From Alteripontixanthobacter sp. (GTDB taxonomy: Bacteria; Pseudomonadota; Alphaproteobacteria; Sphingomonadales; Sphingomonadaceae): a DNA stretch of 64,000 nt. Positions 48,592 through 57,659 of this stretch are shown here, piece by piece. The position numbers and the translations under genes are program-made. The notes below the pieces were generated by a model, which was not told the origin of the DNA, did not search any database, and saw only the letters and a list, made by a program, of their open reading frames with translations. Location of the stretch: contig JBDVPM010000008.1 of the NCBI GenBank assembly GCA_039968605.1, positions 1,540,968 through 1,604,967 of the forward strand, read 5' to 3'. The first letter of the stretch is position 1, and every line of letters begins with the position of its first letter.

Positions 48592-50105
48592 GCCGGCTGC
48601 CCCTGCGCCGCAGCGCATTCGCGCGCCACCGCCACATCGTCGAACGGCAAAATCCGCATATTCTCTCCCGATCCCACGATCTGTCCCTGTTCGTGCCCCT
48701 TGCCGGCAATCAGCACGATGTCTTGTGGCCCTGCGCGCGCGATGGCAGCGGCGATAGCTTCGCGCCGGTCGCCCACTTCCTGCGCGCCCGCTGCTCCTTC
48801 GAGCACGCTTTTCCGAATACTGGCCGGATTCTCGCCGCGCGGATTGTCATCTGTCACGATGACGATATCGGCCTGCGATGCGGCAGCGCGGCCCATTTCG
48901 GCGCGCTTGCCCTGGTCGCGGTCGCCGCCCGCGCCGAACACCGCGATCAGATCGCCTTCGGTATGCGCTCGCAGCGCCGCGATGGCGGCTTCCAGAGCGT
49001 CGGGCGTATGCGCGTAATCGATATAGACGGGCGCCCCGGCCGGTGTGATAACCGCGCGTTCCAGTCGCCCGCGCACGGGCTGTAGCCGCGCCACCCCGTC
49101 GAAAACCAGCCCCGCATCGCCGCCCGTCGCCAGCACCAGCGCCGCGGCGGTCAGGGCGTTGGCTGCTTGGTATTCACCGATCAGCGGCAAGCGGATGGTT
49201 CGCTGCTGCCGATCATGTTCGACGGTCAGTTCCTGTCCCAGCTGCGTAGGGGTACGGGCGAGCAAGCGGATGTAATCCCCCTGCTCGCCCACCGTGAGCA
49301 CGCGTAGGCCACTCTCCCGCGCATGCTCTGCCGCCCGGTCCGTCCACTTACCATGGCCGTTCGGCCTGTCCGGACCGGTCCCGGCAAGCGCGCCGGACCA
49401 GATGATCGCTGTGCCGCCCGGCTCGACCACTTCGGTGAACAGGCGCATCTTCGCCGCGAAATAGTCTTCCATGTCGGCATGATAATCGAGATGGTCGCGG
49501 CTGAAATTGGTGAAAGCCCCGGCGGTAACGCGCAGCCCTTCATTGCGGAATTGCGACAGGCCGTGGCTGCTCGCTTCGTAAGCGACATGGGTCACCCCTT
49601 CGCGTGCCAGCCCGCTCATATTCGCCAGGAAAGTGACGATGTCCGGGGTGGTCAATCCGGTAGAGACGCTTTCATCGGGCGTGGTCACCCCCAGCGTACC
49701 GATGGAGGCGGCGCGAACGCCCGCCATGCGCCACAGCTGACGAGTCATTTCCACTGTGGAGGTCTTGCCATTGGTGCCGGTAACCGCAACCACCGTTTCC
49801 GGGGTGGGAGTGAAGAACCCGGCGGCCAGCGCGGCGAACGCGCGGCGCGGTTCTTCGGCGGCGATATGGAGGGCCCCAGCCACGGCCGCTTCGGGCCGGG
49901 CGACAATCGCCACTGCGCCCGCTTCGACAGCTGCCGCAATGAAGTCCTCGCCATTGACCCGGCTGCCCTGAAACGCGCCGAACACGGTACCGGGAGCCAC
50001 CTTTCGGTGATCGATGGCAAAGCCGGTTACCTGCGCCTCGCCCGCCCCCTCGACCACATGGTCGCCGCCCAAACCGGCATCGTCCAGAAGCCGCGCGAGC
50101 CGCAT
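48588..50105 (-). CDS. murE: UDP-MurNAc-L-alanyl-D-glutamate--meso-diaminopimelate ligase
   Basis: MurE adds the third stem-peptide residue. The 505-residue protein carries the P-loop VTGTNGKTSTVEMT and the diagnostic DNPRGENP motif, whose Arg recognises meso-diaminopimelate, so the peptidoglycan is of the usual DAP type. Other markers are FTNFSRDHLDYHADMEDY with the carbamylated-Lys region and VYIDYAHTPDALEAAI. ATG 50105 overlaps the ftsI stop by one base (TGATG), with a TTG one codon upstream. It overlaps murF by GTGA. Confidence 0.98.
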
Positions 50106-51811
50106 CAATTGCCCCCGCCAATCAGCGGTCTGAGATCGGAAATATCGACATCGCGCGTGGTATCCGGGCGAACCCCCATCAACGGCCCGATCCGCGGGAC
50201 CAGCCGGCCCACGATCGGCGCCGCGTTCCAGGCGGCGGTGCGCTGGAAGGAGCTGGCGGTGGTGCCTTTGGGCTCGTCCAGCATGGCCACGACCACGAAA
50301 CGCGGACGGTCCATCGGGAAGGCGGCGGCAAAGGTCGAGACGAGCGAGGTTTGGCGATAGCCGCCCGCGCCGGGTTTTTCCGCGCTGCCGGTCTTGCCGC
50401 CCACACGGAAGCCCGGCGCATCGGCGTTGCGCCCGGTGCCGTAAATCGCGATCATCCGCAGCAATTGGCGCATGCGGCTGGATGTGCTGGCCTTGAATAC
50501 CCGGCGGCCCTTGGGGGCCTCGCCCGCTTCCAACTTACGCAAGGTTGCCGGACGCCACACGCCGCCATTGACCATCGCGGCATATGCGGATGCCAGATGC
50601 AGCGGCGTCACCGCGATACCGTGGCCATATCCAACGGTCATGTTGCGCAGGCGCGGCCAATCCTCGCCCGGCCAGATCGGATGACCTTTCGCGGGCAGTT
50701 CGATATAGGGTCGCTCGCTCATGCCGAGATCGATCATCGCCTGGCGCATTTTCTCCGGCCCCAGCTCGTCCGCGATGCGCGCGGTGGTGGTGTTGGAGGA
50801 ATGGATCAGCGTTTCCGCCACATTCAGCGAATTACCGATGAAGTGGCTGTCCTTGATCGAAAACCGCCCGATTTTCACCGGCGAGGCGTCGTAGCGATAG
50901 CCGAAATTGCGCACCGTTCCGGCATCGATCGCCGCCGCCACCGTAAGCGGCTTGAACGTGGAGCCGAGTTCGTAAACCTGGTTGGTCACGCGGTTGAACA
51001 TCTTGTCCACCCCGTCCGCATCGATCTTGTTCGGATCGAATTCGGGCAGCGATGCCAGCGCCATCACTTCGCCGGTATCCACGTCCAGCACGATGCCCGC
51101 CGCGCCCATCGCATTAGTGGCGAGCATTCCGCTGCGCAGCTCGTCCTCCAGCGCGCCCTGTACCCTGGCATCGATGCTGAGCGCGACCGGATCGCCGCGT
51201 GTCAGGCTGTCGGTCAGGTGATCGTTGAGCACCGCCTCCATCCCGACGCGTCCCTTGCCGTCCGCCGCGACATAGCCGAGCACGTGCGCGGCCATCGATC
51301 CTTGCGGATAATGGCGGTCGGCTTCACGCGGCATGTTGAGCGCGGGCTCGCCAATCTGCTGCACCCGGTTGGCCTCGTCCGGCAGCACGCGGCGGCGCAA
51401 ATAGCCGGGGCGGCCGCTTGCCAGCCGCTCGGCGGTTTGTTCGGCATCCATTTCCGGGAATATCGCGGCCAGCTTCTGCGCTACTTCGCGGGGATCGCCG
51501 ACCAGCGGCGGGCCTTCATCGCCCAGCGCCTTGGGATTGTACCACAGCGCATAGGCGGGAAACGCGCGCGCCAGCGGAGTGCCGTTGCGATCGGTGATCT
51601 CGCCGCGCGGCGGCAGCAGCGCCTCTTCCAGCGAAGTAGCCCGCGCCGGACCGCCGCCCAGCCCCAAAAAGCCGATCCGCGCCAATGCGCCAAGCGCCAC
51701 GGCGGCGAAGATCAGCGCTACCCACAACACCCGCATCCGTGCGGTATCGAGCGAGCGCATGCGGAAATTCACCAGCTGGACCCGCCCCTGGGGAGCAGTA
51801 ACGGCGTTCAT
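50105..51811 (-). CDS. ftsI: Septal peptidoglycan transpeptidase FtsI (PBP3)
   Basis: FtsI is the penicillin-sensitive transpeptidase that crosslinks septal peptidoglycan and partners FtsW. The 568-residue protein has one membrane helix (VLWVALIFAAVALGALARIG), a pedestal domain with PPRGEITDRNGTPLA, and the transpeptidase domain with S284-x-x-K (GSTFKPLT), the SSN triad (HSSNTT), and KTG (VGGKTGSAEKPG). The open frame extends far upstream through ftsL; ATG 51811 overlaps the ftsL stop as ATGA. Confidence 0.98.
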   Translation of the reverse strand: MNAVTAPQGRVQLVNFRMRSLDTARMRVLWVALIFAAVALGALARIGFLGLGGGPARATSLEEALLPPRGEITDRNGTPLARAFPAYALWYNPKALGDEGPPLVGDPREVAQKLAAIFPEMDAEQTAERLASGRPGYLRRRVLPDEANRVQQIGEPALNMPREADRHYPQGSMAAHVLGYVAADGKGRVGMEAVLNDHLTDSLTRGDPVALSIDARVQGALEDELRSGMLATNAMGAAGIVLDVDTGEVMALASLPEFDPNKIDADGVDKMFNRVTNQVYELGSTFKPLTVAAAIDAGTVRNFGYRYDASPVKIGRFSIKDSHFIGNSLNVAETLIHSSNTTTARIADELGPEKMRQAMIDLGMSERPYIELPAKGHPIWPGEDWPRLRNMTVGYGHGIAVTPLHLASAYAAMVNGGVWRPATLRKLEAGEAPKGRRVFKASTSSRMRQLLRMIAIYGTGRNADAPGFRVGGKTGSAEKPGAGGYRQTSLVSTFAAAFPMDRPRFVVVAMLDEPKGTTASSFQRTAAWNAAPIVGRLVPRIGPLMGVRPDTTRDVDISDLRPLIGGGN

Positions 51812-52389
51812 TCGCTTGCCTCCATAGGAAGATCGGTGGCGAGTTTTTCGGGCGAGGGAAACGCCTCGGCAAAGGCCAGCCGCTCGGCCAGCGGAAGCTG
51901 CGACGCAGGCTTGTCGGTGCGTTGCGATTGCTGCGCAGGCGCAGCGGAAGCGCGTTTTTCCACGGGCGCAGGCTTGGCCGGCTTGCCAGTCATCGGGGAA
52001 ACCATCGCAGGGAAAATCCCGCCATCTTCCTCGACCGGAGCGCGGGCCACGCGGATCGGATCGGGCGCATTGATACCGCGTGCGGTGCCCAGCCCGGCCA
52101 ATTGGCGTTCGTTTTCGAGGAACTGGCTGGCCTGCGGAGCGCCATATCCAAACTCGAGCGCGTTCCAATCCGCCAGTTGCTGCTGGCTGGCGCGGGTCTG
52201 GAATTCGGTTTCGAGCAGCAAAGTCGCTTCTTCCAGCGCGATGATCTCACGCTCCGCCAGCGCAACGTCGCTGCGGATCGCGTTGACCCGGAAAGCCAGC
52301 GCCGCCACCGCAGCGGCACATATGCCCAGCACCACCAGCCAGCCGATCTGGCGCAGGCGGCTGCCGCCGATGTGGCTCTGCGCTCTCAT
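51808..52389 (-). CDS. ftsL: Cell division protein FtsL, with long C-terminal tail
   Basis: FtsL is a small bitopic protein that forms the FtsQLB complex and activates FtsWI. The 193-residue protein has a short cytoplasmic N-terminus, one helix ([21 protein letters not shown], about 15-35) and a coiled coil ([24 protein letters not shown]). The identity rests on topology and its position between rsmH and ftsI. It is about twice the length of E. coli FtsL: the last 100 residues are Pro/Ala/Lys-rich and apparently disordered, ending [16 protein letters not shown]. It overlaps both neighbours by ATGA. Confidence 0.85.
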   Translation of the reverse strand: MRAQSHIGGSRLRQIGWLVVLGICAAAVAALAFRVNAIRSDVALAEREIIALEEATLLLETEFQTRASQQQLADWNALEFGYGAPQASQFLENERQLAGLGTARGINAPDPIRVARAPVEEDGGIFPAMVSPMTGKPAKPAPVEKRASAAPAQQSQRTDKPASQLPLAERLAFAEAFPSPEKLATDLPMEASE

Positions 52390-53360
52390 GCCGCCACGCC
52401 TGCCATGCGCGCCGGGGCATCGGTGCGGACCGCATGGCGCAACACGGCGGAACGGGCACGCGGGTTGCGGGCGAGCTCGCCTGCAGAGGCGCGCACAGCC
52501 TTGGAGATATTGCGGAACATTGCGGGGCTAGTCTGGGCCTGCGGCAAATGGCGCGAGCCGCCGGTGCCCCCGGCTGCATCGCGCAGGAAACGCTTCACGA
52601 TCCGGTCTTCCAGGCTGTGAAAAGCGACCACAGCCAGCCGTCCGCCATCGCGCAGCAGCTTTTCGGAGGCATCTAGTCCCGCCCGCAATTCGTCCAGCTC
52701 CGCATTCACATGGATGCGGATCGCCTGAAAACTGCGGGTGGCTGGATCCTTGGGCGCGCCCTCGCGGTAGCCAAGTGCGCTGCGCACCACGCGGGCGAGG
52801 TCGCCGGTCGTCTCCAGCGGGCGAGCGGCTACAATCGCGCGGGCGACGCGGCGCGACTGGCGCTCCTCCCCGTAATCATACAGCACATCGGCAATCGTGT
52901 CGGCGTCGGCGCTGTTGAGGAAATCGGCTGCGCTCTCGCCAGCCTGGCTCATCCGCATATCGAGCGGCCCGCTGGCGGAAAATGCGAAGCCGCGCTCGGC
53001 CTGGTCGATCTGCATGGACGATATGCCGATATCCATCGTCACGCCATCGACCTCGGCCACGTCGGCATCTGCCAGGGCATCGACCATTTCGGAAAAGCGC
53101 CGCGGATGGAGCACCAGCCGGGGTGGCTGGCCGGTCAATTCCGGCCAGGCGTGGGCATCGTCATTGGCCGCTGCGATGGCATCGGGGTCGCGGTCGAACG
53201 CATGGACGGTGGCCCCTGCATCGAGCAGCGCGCGAGTATAGCCGCCCGCACCGAAAGTCGCATCGACGATCACGTCGCCGGGCTGCGGGGCCAGAGCGGC
53301 GATCACCTCGTCCAGCAATACCGGGACGTGGGGCGCGGCGGTTTGGGACGCGCCGCTCAT
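52386..53360 (-). CDS. rsmH: 16S rRNA (cytosine-1402-N4) methyltransferase
   Basis: RsmH (MraW) methylates N4 of C1402 in 16S rRNA with SAM. The 324-residue protein has [13 protein letters not shown] at the N-terminus, the SAM loop [17 protein letters not shown], the acidic [13 protein letters not shown], the catalytic-region [16 protein letters not shown], and [17 protein letters not shown] 53360 overlaps the mraZ stop as ATGA; the frame extends upstream through mraZ without homology. It overlaps ftsL by ATGA. Confidence 0.97.
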   Translation of the reverse strand: MSGASQTAAPHVPVLLDEVIAALAPQPGDVIVDATFGAGGYTRALLDAGATVHAFDRDPDAIAAANDDAHAWPELTGQPPRLVLHPRRFSEMVDALADADVAEVDGVTMDIGISSMQIDQAERGFAFSASGPLDMRMSQAGESAADFLNSADADTIADVLYDYGEERQSRRVARAIVAARPLETTGDLARVVRSALGYREGAPKDPATRSFQAIRIHVNAELDELRAGLDASEKLLRDGGRLAVVAFHSLEDRIVKRFLRDAAGGTGGSRHLPQAQTSPAMFRNISKAVRASAGELARNPRARSAVLRHAVRTDAPARMAGVAA

Positions 53361-53857
53361 TTCTTTTTCGCCTTGGCTTCGGCGGCAGCGATCAGGCTGT
53401 CGCAGGTGACCTTCGCCTGCTCCCAATCCGAACCCATATCGGCCAGATGCGCCGGGTTCCAGATGGTCATGAACTCGCCCGCGCCGTGGAAATACAGCCC
53501 ATCCTCCACGCCGCCCAGCGCGATCAGATGGTCGGGCAGGATGAACCGCCCGCTATCGTCGAAGGAGATCTCGGCGAAACCGAACAATTGCGATGCGCGC
53601 GTGTCGCGATCGAATTCGGCGCCGGTGCGGATGGCGATTTCCTCTTCCCGGTCGATCTGCTGCTGGAAGGCGTCGACGCGCGACAGGCCGAAGCCGGTCA
53701 GACATTTGAACTTGTCATGCTTGGCGATGCACAGCACGCGGCCTTCCGAAGCTTCGCGAATTTTCTTGCGGGCGAAAGTCGGCAGGACGAAGCGGCCCTT
53801 CTCGCCCATTGGCGAGTAGGCTTGACCCCACAATCCCGTTCCGCTTCTGGCAGCCAA
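53357..53857 (-). CDS. mraZ: Transcriptional regulator MraZ (TTG start)
   Basis: MraZ is a DNA-binding regulator of the dcw cluster. The 166 residues hold two AbrB-type domains: [19 protein letters not shown] and, after about residue 85, [22 protein letters not shown]. The start is read as TTG 53857: a GGGGAAA site is correctly spaced, and the only in-frame ATG (residue 17) would cut into the first domain. It is the first gene of the cluster and overlaps rsmH by ATGA. A leader with tandem AAAGTGCGGG repeats lies about 160 bases upstream. Confidence 0.92.
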   Translation of the reverse strand: MAARSGTGLWGQAYSPMGEKGRFVLPTFARKKIREASEGRVLCIAKHDKFKCLTGFGLSRVDAFQQQIDREEEIAIRTGAEFDRDTRASQLFGFAEISFDDSGRFILPDHLIALGGVEDGLYFHGAGEFMTIWNPAHLADMGSDWEQAKVTCDSLIAAAEAKAKKK

Positions 53858-54195
53858 CGCCCGTTTCCCCGCTATCTCTCATCCCGGCCGAACACAGCTT
53901 CCCCGTCGCCGCCCGCGCACAAGTGCGGGCAGCGCGTTCCGCGTGGGCGAAACGCATCACGAAATTCTGTCTTCGATGGGCGAGTTTTCTATCCAATCCC
54001 TCAGGGGGATGGAAGGGTAAAGTGCGGGAAAGTGCGGGAAAACATGATAAATAACTGGTTTATAGATATTTTTCTTAGCTGAGCTCTCAATGAGCCCCCG
54101 GGACAAAAAGAGAACTCACTGGTAAACCAGCCGAATCCGCGCCCGATTGCCCGGATCGACTCACCTTGCCCCGCATTTTCCCGTAATTTTGTTAC
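53858..54195. other. 338-base intergenic region: dcw promoter and leader
   Basis: This is the largest gap in the window and carries no convincing gene. From the mraZ side it contains the GGGGAAA ribosome site, about 130 bases of leader, the tandem repeats at 54019-54038, and an AT-rich stretch (54041-54080) with a possible -10 TATAAA (54064-54059, minus strand). A TTGAGA (54090-54085) is present, but its 20-base spacing to that -10 is too long. The far end (54100-54195) follows the stop of the DUF4350-like gene and shows no clear terminator. Confidence 0.6.
54019..54038 (+). promoter_or_regulatory. Tandem AAAGTGCGGG repeats, candidate MraZ boxes
   Basis: Two exact copies of AAAGTGCGGG stand in tandem with a 10-base period, followed by AAAA. 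A degenerate third unit (GGAAGGGTAA) lies just before. MraZ boxes described in other bacteria are direct repeats with a 10-base period (AAAGTG-type in Mollicutes, TGGG-type in E. coli). Here the AAAGTG strand is opposite to mraZ transcription. The position upstream of mraZ supports autoregulation. Confidence 0.55.
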
Positions 54196-54999
54196 TCAGC
54201 GTGCGAAAGCTGTTTCGAGCAGACCTTTAAACGCAGCCGAACGGACCGGCGTGACCGGTTGTTCGAGCATTGCGGCATCGGCCACGATCAGCGCGTGCCC
54301 CTCGCCGATCCGGCACTTCGCGATCAGTTTCGCCGAGCCGACGAAACAGCGGTCTCCGGTCTCCGGCGGTTCGGGCAACAGAGCAAATTGCCCCCGGCGA
54401 TGGACCGGAACCGTGAGCTTGCCCGTGCGCAAATCGGTAAGCCCAGCGGGCTGGCCCTCATCATAGCTCTGCGCCAGTCCCCAGCGCGCGAAGACGCCCG
54501 ACACCAGGCCGATATCCTGCGGCCTGCGCCGGTCGCCCAGCGCAAAGCGCGAATGTTCGGTCAGCACCGGATCGGCAAACATCAACAGCCGCCCGCCATC
54601 GCGCAGCCACATATCCAGCGCGACGTTCTCCGCCGGTGTCAGCGTATAAGGCTGGGCGAGCAGCAGGTAATCGAGCGCGGCCAGATCGCCAGCAATTCCG
54701 CCGTCCCCGCCTGCCAGCGTGTCGAGCGGAACGAGGCGGTATTCGGTCTCCAGCGCGCTGCGGACCCAATGCGGATCACCGGCTTCGCCCGCCCCGGCCA
54801 GGATATCCTCCACCCCGCCAACTTCGCCCCAATATATCGGCAGCGATGTCATCAGCCCGAGTTTGCTGCGATCTTCCGCTATGGCGAGGTTCGCGCGGCC
54901 CGGTGCAGGCTCCCGTTCGCCCCAGACCCACAGCGCGGCCGCACCGGCCAGCAACAGCAGCAGCCCGGCGAGCGCCAGCCGCCTAGTCTGGCGAGTCAT
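54196..54999 (-). CDS. Membrane-anchored protein, DUF4350/GldG-like, function unknown
   Basis: The 267-residue protein has an N-terminal anchor (RRLALAGLLLLLAGAAALWVW) and a soluble alpha/beta domain. The sequence LTPAENVALDMWLRDGGRLL followed by MFADPVL resembles the DUF4350/GldG-type domain of ABC-transporter accessory proteins. Other features are LDTLAGGDGGIAGDLAALDY and a closing GHALIVADAAMLEQP. No ABC subunit is adjacent and no activity can be given. ATG 54999 overlaps the upstream gene by 17 bases; the frame continues further without homology. mraZ lies beyond it. Confidence 0.65.
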   Translation of the reverse strand: MTRQTRRLALAGLLLLLAGAAALWVWGEREPAPGRANLAIAEDRSKLGLMTSLPIYWGEVGGVEDILAGAGEAGDPHWVRSALETEYRLVPLDTLAGGDGGIAGDLAALDYLLLAQPYTLTPAENVALDMWLRDGGRLLMFADPVLTEHSRFALGDRRRPQDIGLVSGVFARWGLAQSYDEGQPAGLTDLRTGKLTVPVHRRGQFALLPEPPETGDRCFVGSAKLIAKCRIGEGHALIVADAAMLEQPVTPVRSAAFKGLLETAFAR

Positions 55000-55384
55000 C
55001 GCTGGCGCGTGGTTCGGGCCCGCCGATCTGACCGGACGCAGCGGAATCGGCCGCCGGTTCGGGCTGCGGCTCTGCAGGCAAATCGGGGACCAGTCCGGCA
55101 TCGACCAGCGCATCGTTCTGCGTCTCTGGCGCCACGACCCCGTCCGATCCGGCATCGGCCACGATGGTGGCTTCGGTCTCGTCGACCCGGTCTTTGATGA
55201 TACCGGCCAGCGCGATCAGGAGCATTATCCCGGCCAGCCCGGACAGGCCGATCTGCAACCGTTGGATGTTTTGCGAGCGCGTCTTGCGCGTTGGGGAAAC
55301 GGGCACGGGCTCTGCTTCGGCAACCGTGCCGGAATCCCTCTGCGCGGCCCCACCGGGCCTCAATGCCATCAAATCAATCGCCAT
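54983..55384 (-). CDS. Small bitopic membrane protein, function unknown
   Basis: The 133-residue protein has a charged N-terminal part with TRKTRSQN, one membrane helix (IGLSGLAGIMLLIALAGIIK, about residues 46-65), and an acidic, disordered C-terminal tail rich in Asp, Glu, Ala and Pro. It is not recognised. It overlaps the DUF4350-like gene by 17 bases, so the two are translated together and may form a complex. It starts 63 bases after cysK. Confidence 0.6.
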   Translation of the reverse strand: MAIDLMALRPGGAAQRDSGTVAEAEPVPVSPTRKTRSQNIQRLQIGLSGLAGIMLLIALAGIIKDRVDETEATIVADAGSDGVVAPETQNDALVDAGLVPDLPAEPQPEPAADSAASGQIGGPEPRASDDSPD

Positions 55385-55447
55385 AGCCCGTCAGGCTAAG
55401 CCTTTTCGCTGTCCGGTCAATGAATGGCCGCCCCTTGCAGGCGCGCG

Positions 55448-56458
55448 TCAATCGCGCAGCCAATCGAACACCGGCAAGTCCTTGGCCGCCAGCCAGTCCG
55501 GATTGTAGAGCGATGACAGATAGCGAAATCCGGTATCGCACAGGATCGTGGCGACGCGCGGATCCTTGCGGCCATCGGCCACCAACTGCTTGCCCAGCGC
55601 AATCGCACCGGCCACATTGATCCCGCTCGACAGGCCCAGGCACAGCCCTTCTTCGCGCAGCAGCCTGGCAACCCAGCCCAGCCCTTCCTCGTCGGAAATG
55701 CGGAACTGCGTATCGATCGGCGCGCCTTCCAGATTGGCGGTGATCCGGCCCTGTCCGATCCCTTCGGCCACGGACGATCCCTCGGCCTTGAGCTCGCCAT
55801 TCTGATAGTAATTATACAGCGCCGCGCCGTGCGGATCGGTCAGCGCGATGCGCACATTTTCGTCAAACGCCTTGAGCCCCATGCCGACGCCGGCAATCGT
55901 GCCGCCGGTTCCCGCCGCGCAGGTAAAGCCGTCGATCCGGCCTTCCAGCTGATCCCACAGCTCCGCCGCGGTTGTTTCGATATGGGCCTTGCGGTTGGCG
56001 GTATTGTCGAACTGGTTGGCCCAGACCGCGCCTTCGGTTTCCTCCGCCAATCGGCGCGACGTGTGGACGAAGTGTCCCGGATTGGCGAATTTGGTCGGCG
56101 GGACGAGCACCAATTGCGCGCCCAGCGCCCGCAGCGTGTCCATCTTTTCCGGCGACTGGTTGTCCGGCATGACGATCACGGTCTTGTAACCCAGCGCATT
56201 GGCCACCAGCGCGATGCCGATCCCGGTATTGCCCGCCGTCCCCTCGACAATGGTGCCGCCCGGCTTCAGCGCGCCGGAACTTTCCGCATCGCGCACGATA
56301 TACAGCGCCGCGCGGTCTTTCACCGAAGCGCCGGGGTTGGTGAATTCGCACTTCCCGTAAATAGCGCAGCCAGCCGCCGCGCTTGGCCCCTTGAGATGGA
56401 CTAGCGGGGTGTTGCCGATCAGATCGAGCGTGTGTTCGCGAAGCGGAGGTGCAGTCAT
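55448..56458 (-). CDS. cysK: Cysteine synthase (O-acetylserine sulfhydrylase family)
   Basis: This PLP enzyme makes cysteine from O-acetylserine and sulfide, the product of the sulfite reductase operon at 22-25 kb. The 336 residues contain the PLP-lysine motif NPGASVKDRAALY, the substrate loop EGTAGNTGIGIALVA, NQFDNTANRKAH and the glycine-rich GFTCAAGTGGTIAGVG. A C-terminal GLSSGINVAGAIALG binds the cofactor phosphate region. Sequence style is closer to the CysK2/CysM-like branch found in sphingomonads, so a substrate other than O-acetylserine cannot be ruled out. ATG 56458 is the first good start. Confidence 0.92.
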   Translation of the reverse strand: MTAPPLREHTLDLIGNTPLVHLKGPSAAAGCAIYGKCEFTNPGASVKDRAALYIVRDAESSGALKPGGTIVEGTAGNTGIGIALVANALGYKTVIVMPDNQSPEKMDTLRALGAQLVLVPPTKFANPGHFVHTSRRLAEETEGAVWANQFDNTANRKAHIETTAAELWDQLEGRIDGFTCAAGTGGTIAGVGMGLKAFDENVRIALTDPHGAALYNYYQNGELKAEGSSVAEGIGQGRITANLEGAPIDTQFRISDEEGLGWVARLLREEGLCLGLSSGINVAGAIALGKQLVADGRKDPRVATILCDTGFRYLSSLYNPDWLAAKDLPVFDWLRD

Positions 56459-56607
56459 GCCACTGGATTAGGGATTGGCGATGCGCGGGGCAAGGAAATC
56501 GGCGTGGTGTCCGGCGAAGCGGGGCTTTGCGGAGCAGAGCATAACTTCAAGCAGCCTAGGGAGCGCGGATGTGTGCCCGCACCCCGCAAGCTACGCCCCG
56601 GGAACCC

Positions 56608-56925
56608 TCAGTCTTCGGGCGCGATCGTCACTTTCAATCCGTCCAGTTCGTCGGTGAACGGAATCTGGCACGACAGGCGCGAGTTTTCGGTGCGGTGGTC
56701 GCTGCTTTCCAGCAGGTCGTCCTCATCCTCGCTCATTTCCGGCAGAGCCTTGTCCTGTCCCGCATCGACGTGGATGTGGCACGTCGCGCAGGAACAGCAG
56801 CCGCCGCACAGCGCCAGCAGTTCGTCGAAACCATTGTCGCGGATCGCTTCCATCACCGTAAGGCCATCGGCCACGTCGATGTCGCTGGATTCTCCATCGC
56901 GGTTGGTCACGGTCAGCTTGGGCAT
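56608..56925 (-). CDS. 2Fe-2S ferredoxin (adrenodoxin type)
   Basis: The 105-residue electron carrier has the vertebrate/bacterial-type cluster motif [14 protein letters not shown] (C-x5-C-x2-C) and a distant fourth Cys in SRLSCQIPF. The acidic helix [13 protein letters not shown] is typical of partners of P450s and Rieske oxygenases. The partner is unknown here. ATG 56925 is chosen because [11 protein letters not shown] starts the fold; the open frame extends upstream without homology. It is divergent from the AlkA-like glycosylase gene across 103 bases. Confidence 0.93.
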   Translation of the reverse strand: MPKLTVTNRDGESSDIDVADGLTVMEAIRDNGFDELLALCGGCCSCATCHIHVDAGQDKALPEMSEDEDDLLESSDHRTENSRLSCQIPFTDELDGLKVTIAPED

Positions 56926-57028
56926 GGATCTTCGTTCCTGTGTCTTCTTGAAAGCAACAGCCGGGATGGCAATGTCCGGCGCGGCTGCTAGGCGAGGCGG
57001 GCATTTTTGGCAAGGATTGGACGGCAAT

Positions 57029-57646
57029 ATGGTGACCACGGCGGAATCGATCCGGGCAAGTATCGACCACATCGCCGCCACGCAGCCACGCCTGGCCGCC
57101 GCACGCGATGCCTGCGGCTATCCCGAACCGCGCAATCGGCCCACCGGCTATCGCACATTGCTGCGCACCATCGTTGGCCAGCAGGTTTCGGTGGCCGCCG
57201 CCGCCTCCGTCTGGCGCAAGCTGGAGGAGGAATTGGGCGAAGCAGTGGAGCCGAGCGAGCTGCTCGCGCGCGATTTCGATACGCTGCGCGCCTGCGGCCT
57301 GTCGCGCCAGAAACAGGGCTATGCGCGCTCTCTATGCGAGCTGGTGGAGCAAGGCGAATTGTCGCTAGACGCGCTGCCGGCCGATGATGAGGAAGCGATT
57401 GCGGAGCTGACCCGGATCAAGGGGATCGGACGCTGGTCGGCGGAAATATACCTGCTGTTTGCGGAAGGCCGCCCCGATATCTGGCCCGCCGGCGATCTGG
57501 CCGTGCAAGCCGGGATCGGCAAGATCCTGGGGTACGATGAACGCCCCGGCGAAAAGGAAACCCGCGCGCTGGCCGATGGTTGGTCCCCGCATCGCGGCGC
57601 CATCGCGATCTTCACATGGCATTGTTACGACAACCCCGCTCTTTGA
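57029..57646 (+). CDS. DNA-3-methyladenine glycosylase II (AlkA-like, HhH-GPD)
   Basis: This base-excision repair enzyme removes alkylated bases. The 205-residue protein is a minimal HhH-GPD glycosylase. The helix-hairpin-helix is [18 protein letters not shown], and the catalytic Asp is D156 in WPAGDLAVQ. The N-terminal [20 protein letters not shown] matches the family's IVGQQ motif. The long AraC-type and N-terminal domains of E. coli AlkA/Ada are absent. ATG 57029 has an AAGGATTGG site. An S9 peptidase gene follows 13 bases later. Confidence 0.93.
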   Translation: MVTTAESIRASIDHIAATQPRLAAARDACGYPEPRNRPTGYRTLLRTIVGQQVSVAAAASVWRKLEEELGEAVEPSELLARDFDTLRACGLSRQKQGYARSLCELVEQGELSLDALPADDEEAIAELTRIKGIGRWSAEIYLLFAEGRPDIWPAGDLAVQAGIGKILGYDERPGEKETRALADGWSPHRGAIAIFTWHCYDNPAL

Positions 57647-57659
57647 GGCTTATCCACCC

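Noticed and set aside
50351-52531. A 726-codon plus-strand frame opposite ftsI and ftsL
   Set aside because: It is antisense to confirmed division genes, has no ribosome site, and shows shadow-type composition.
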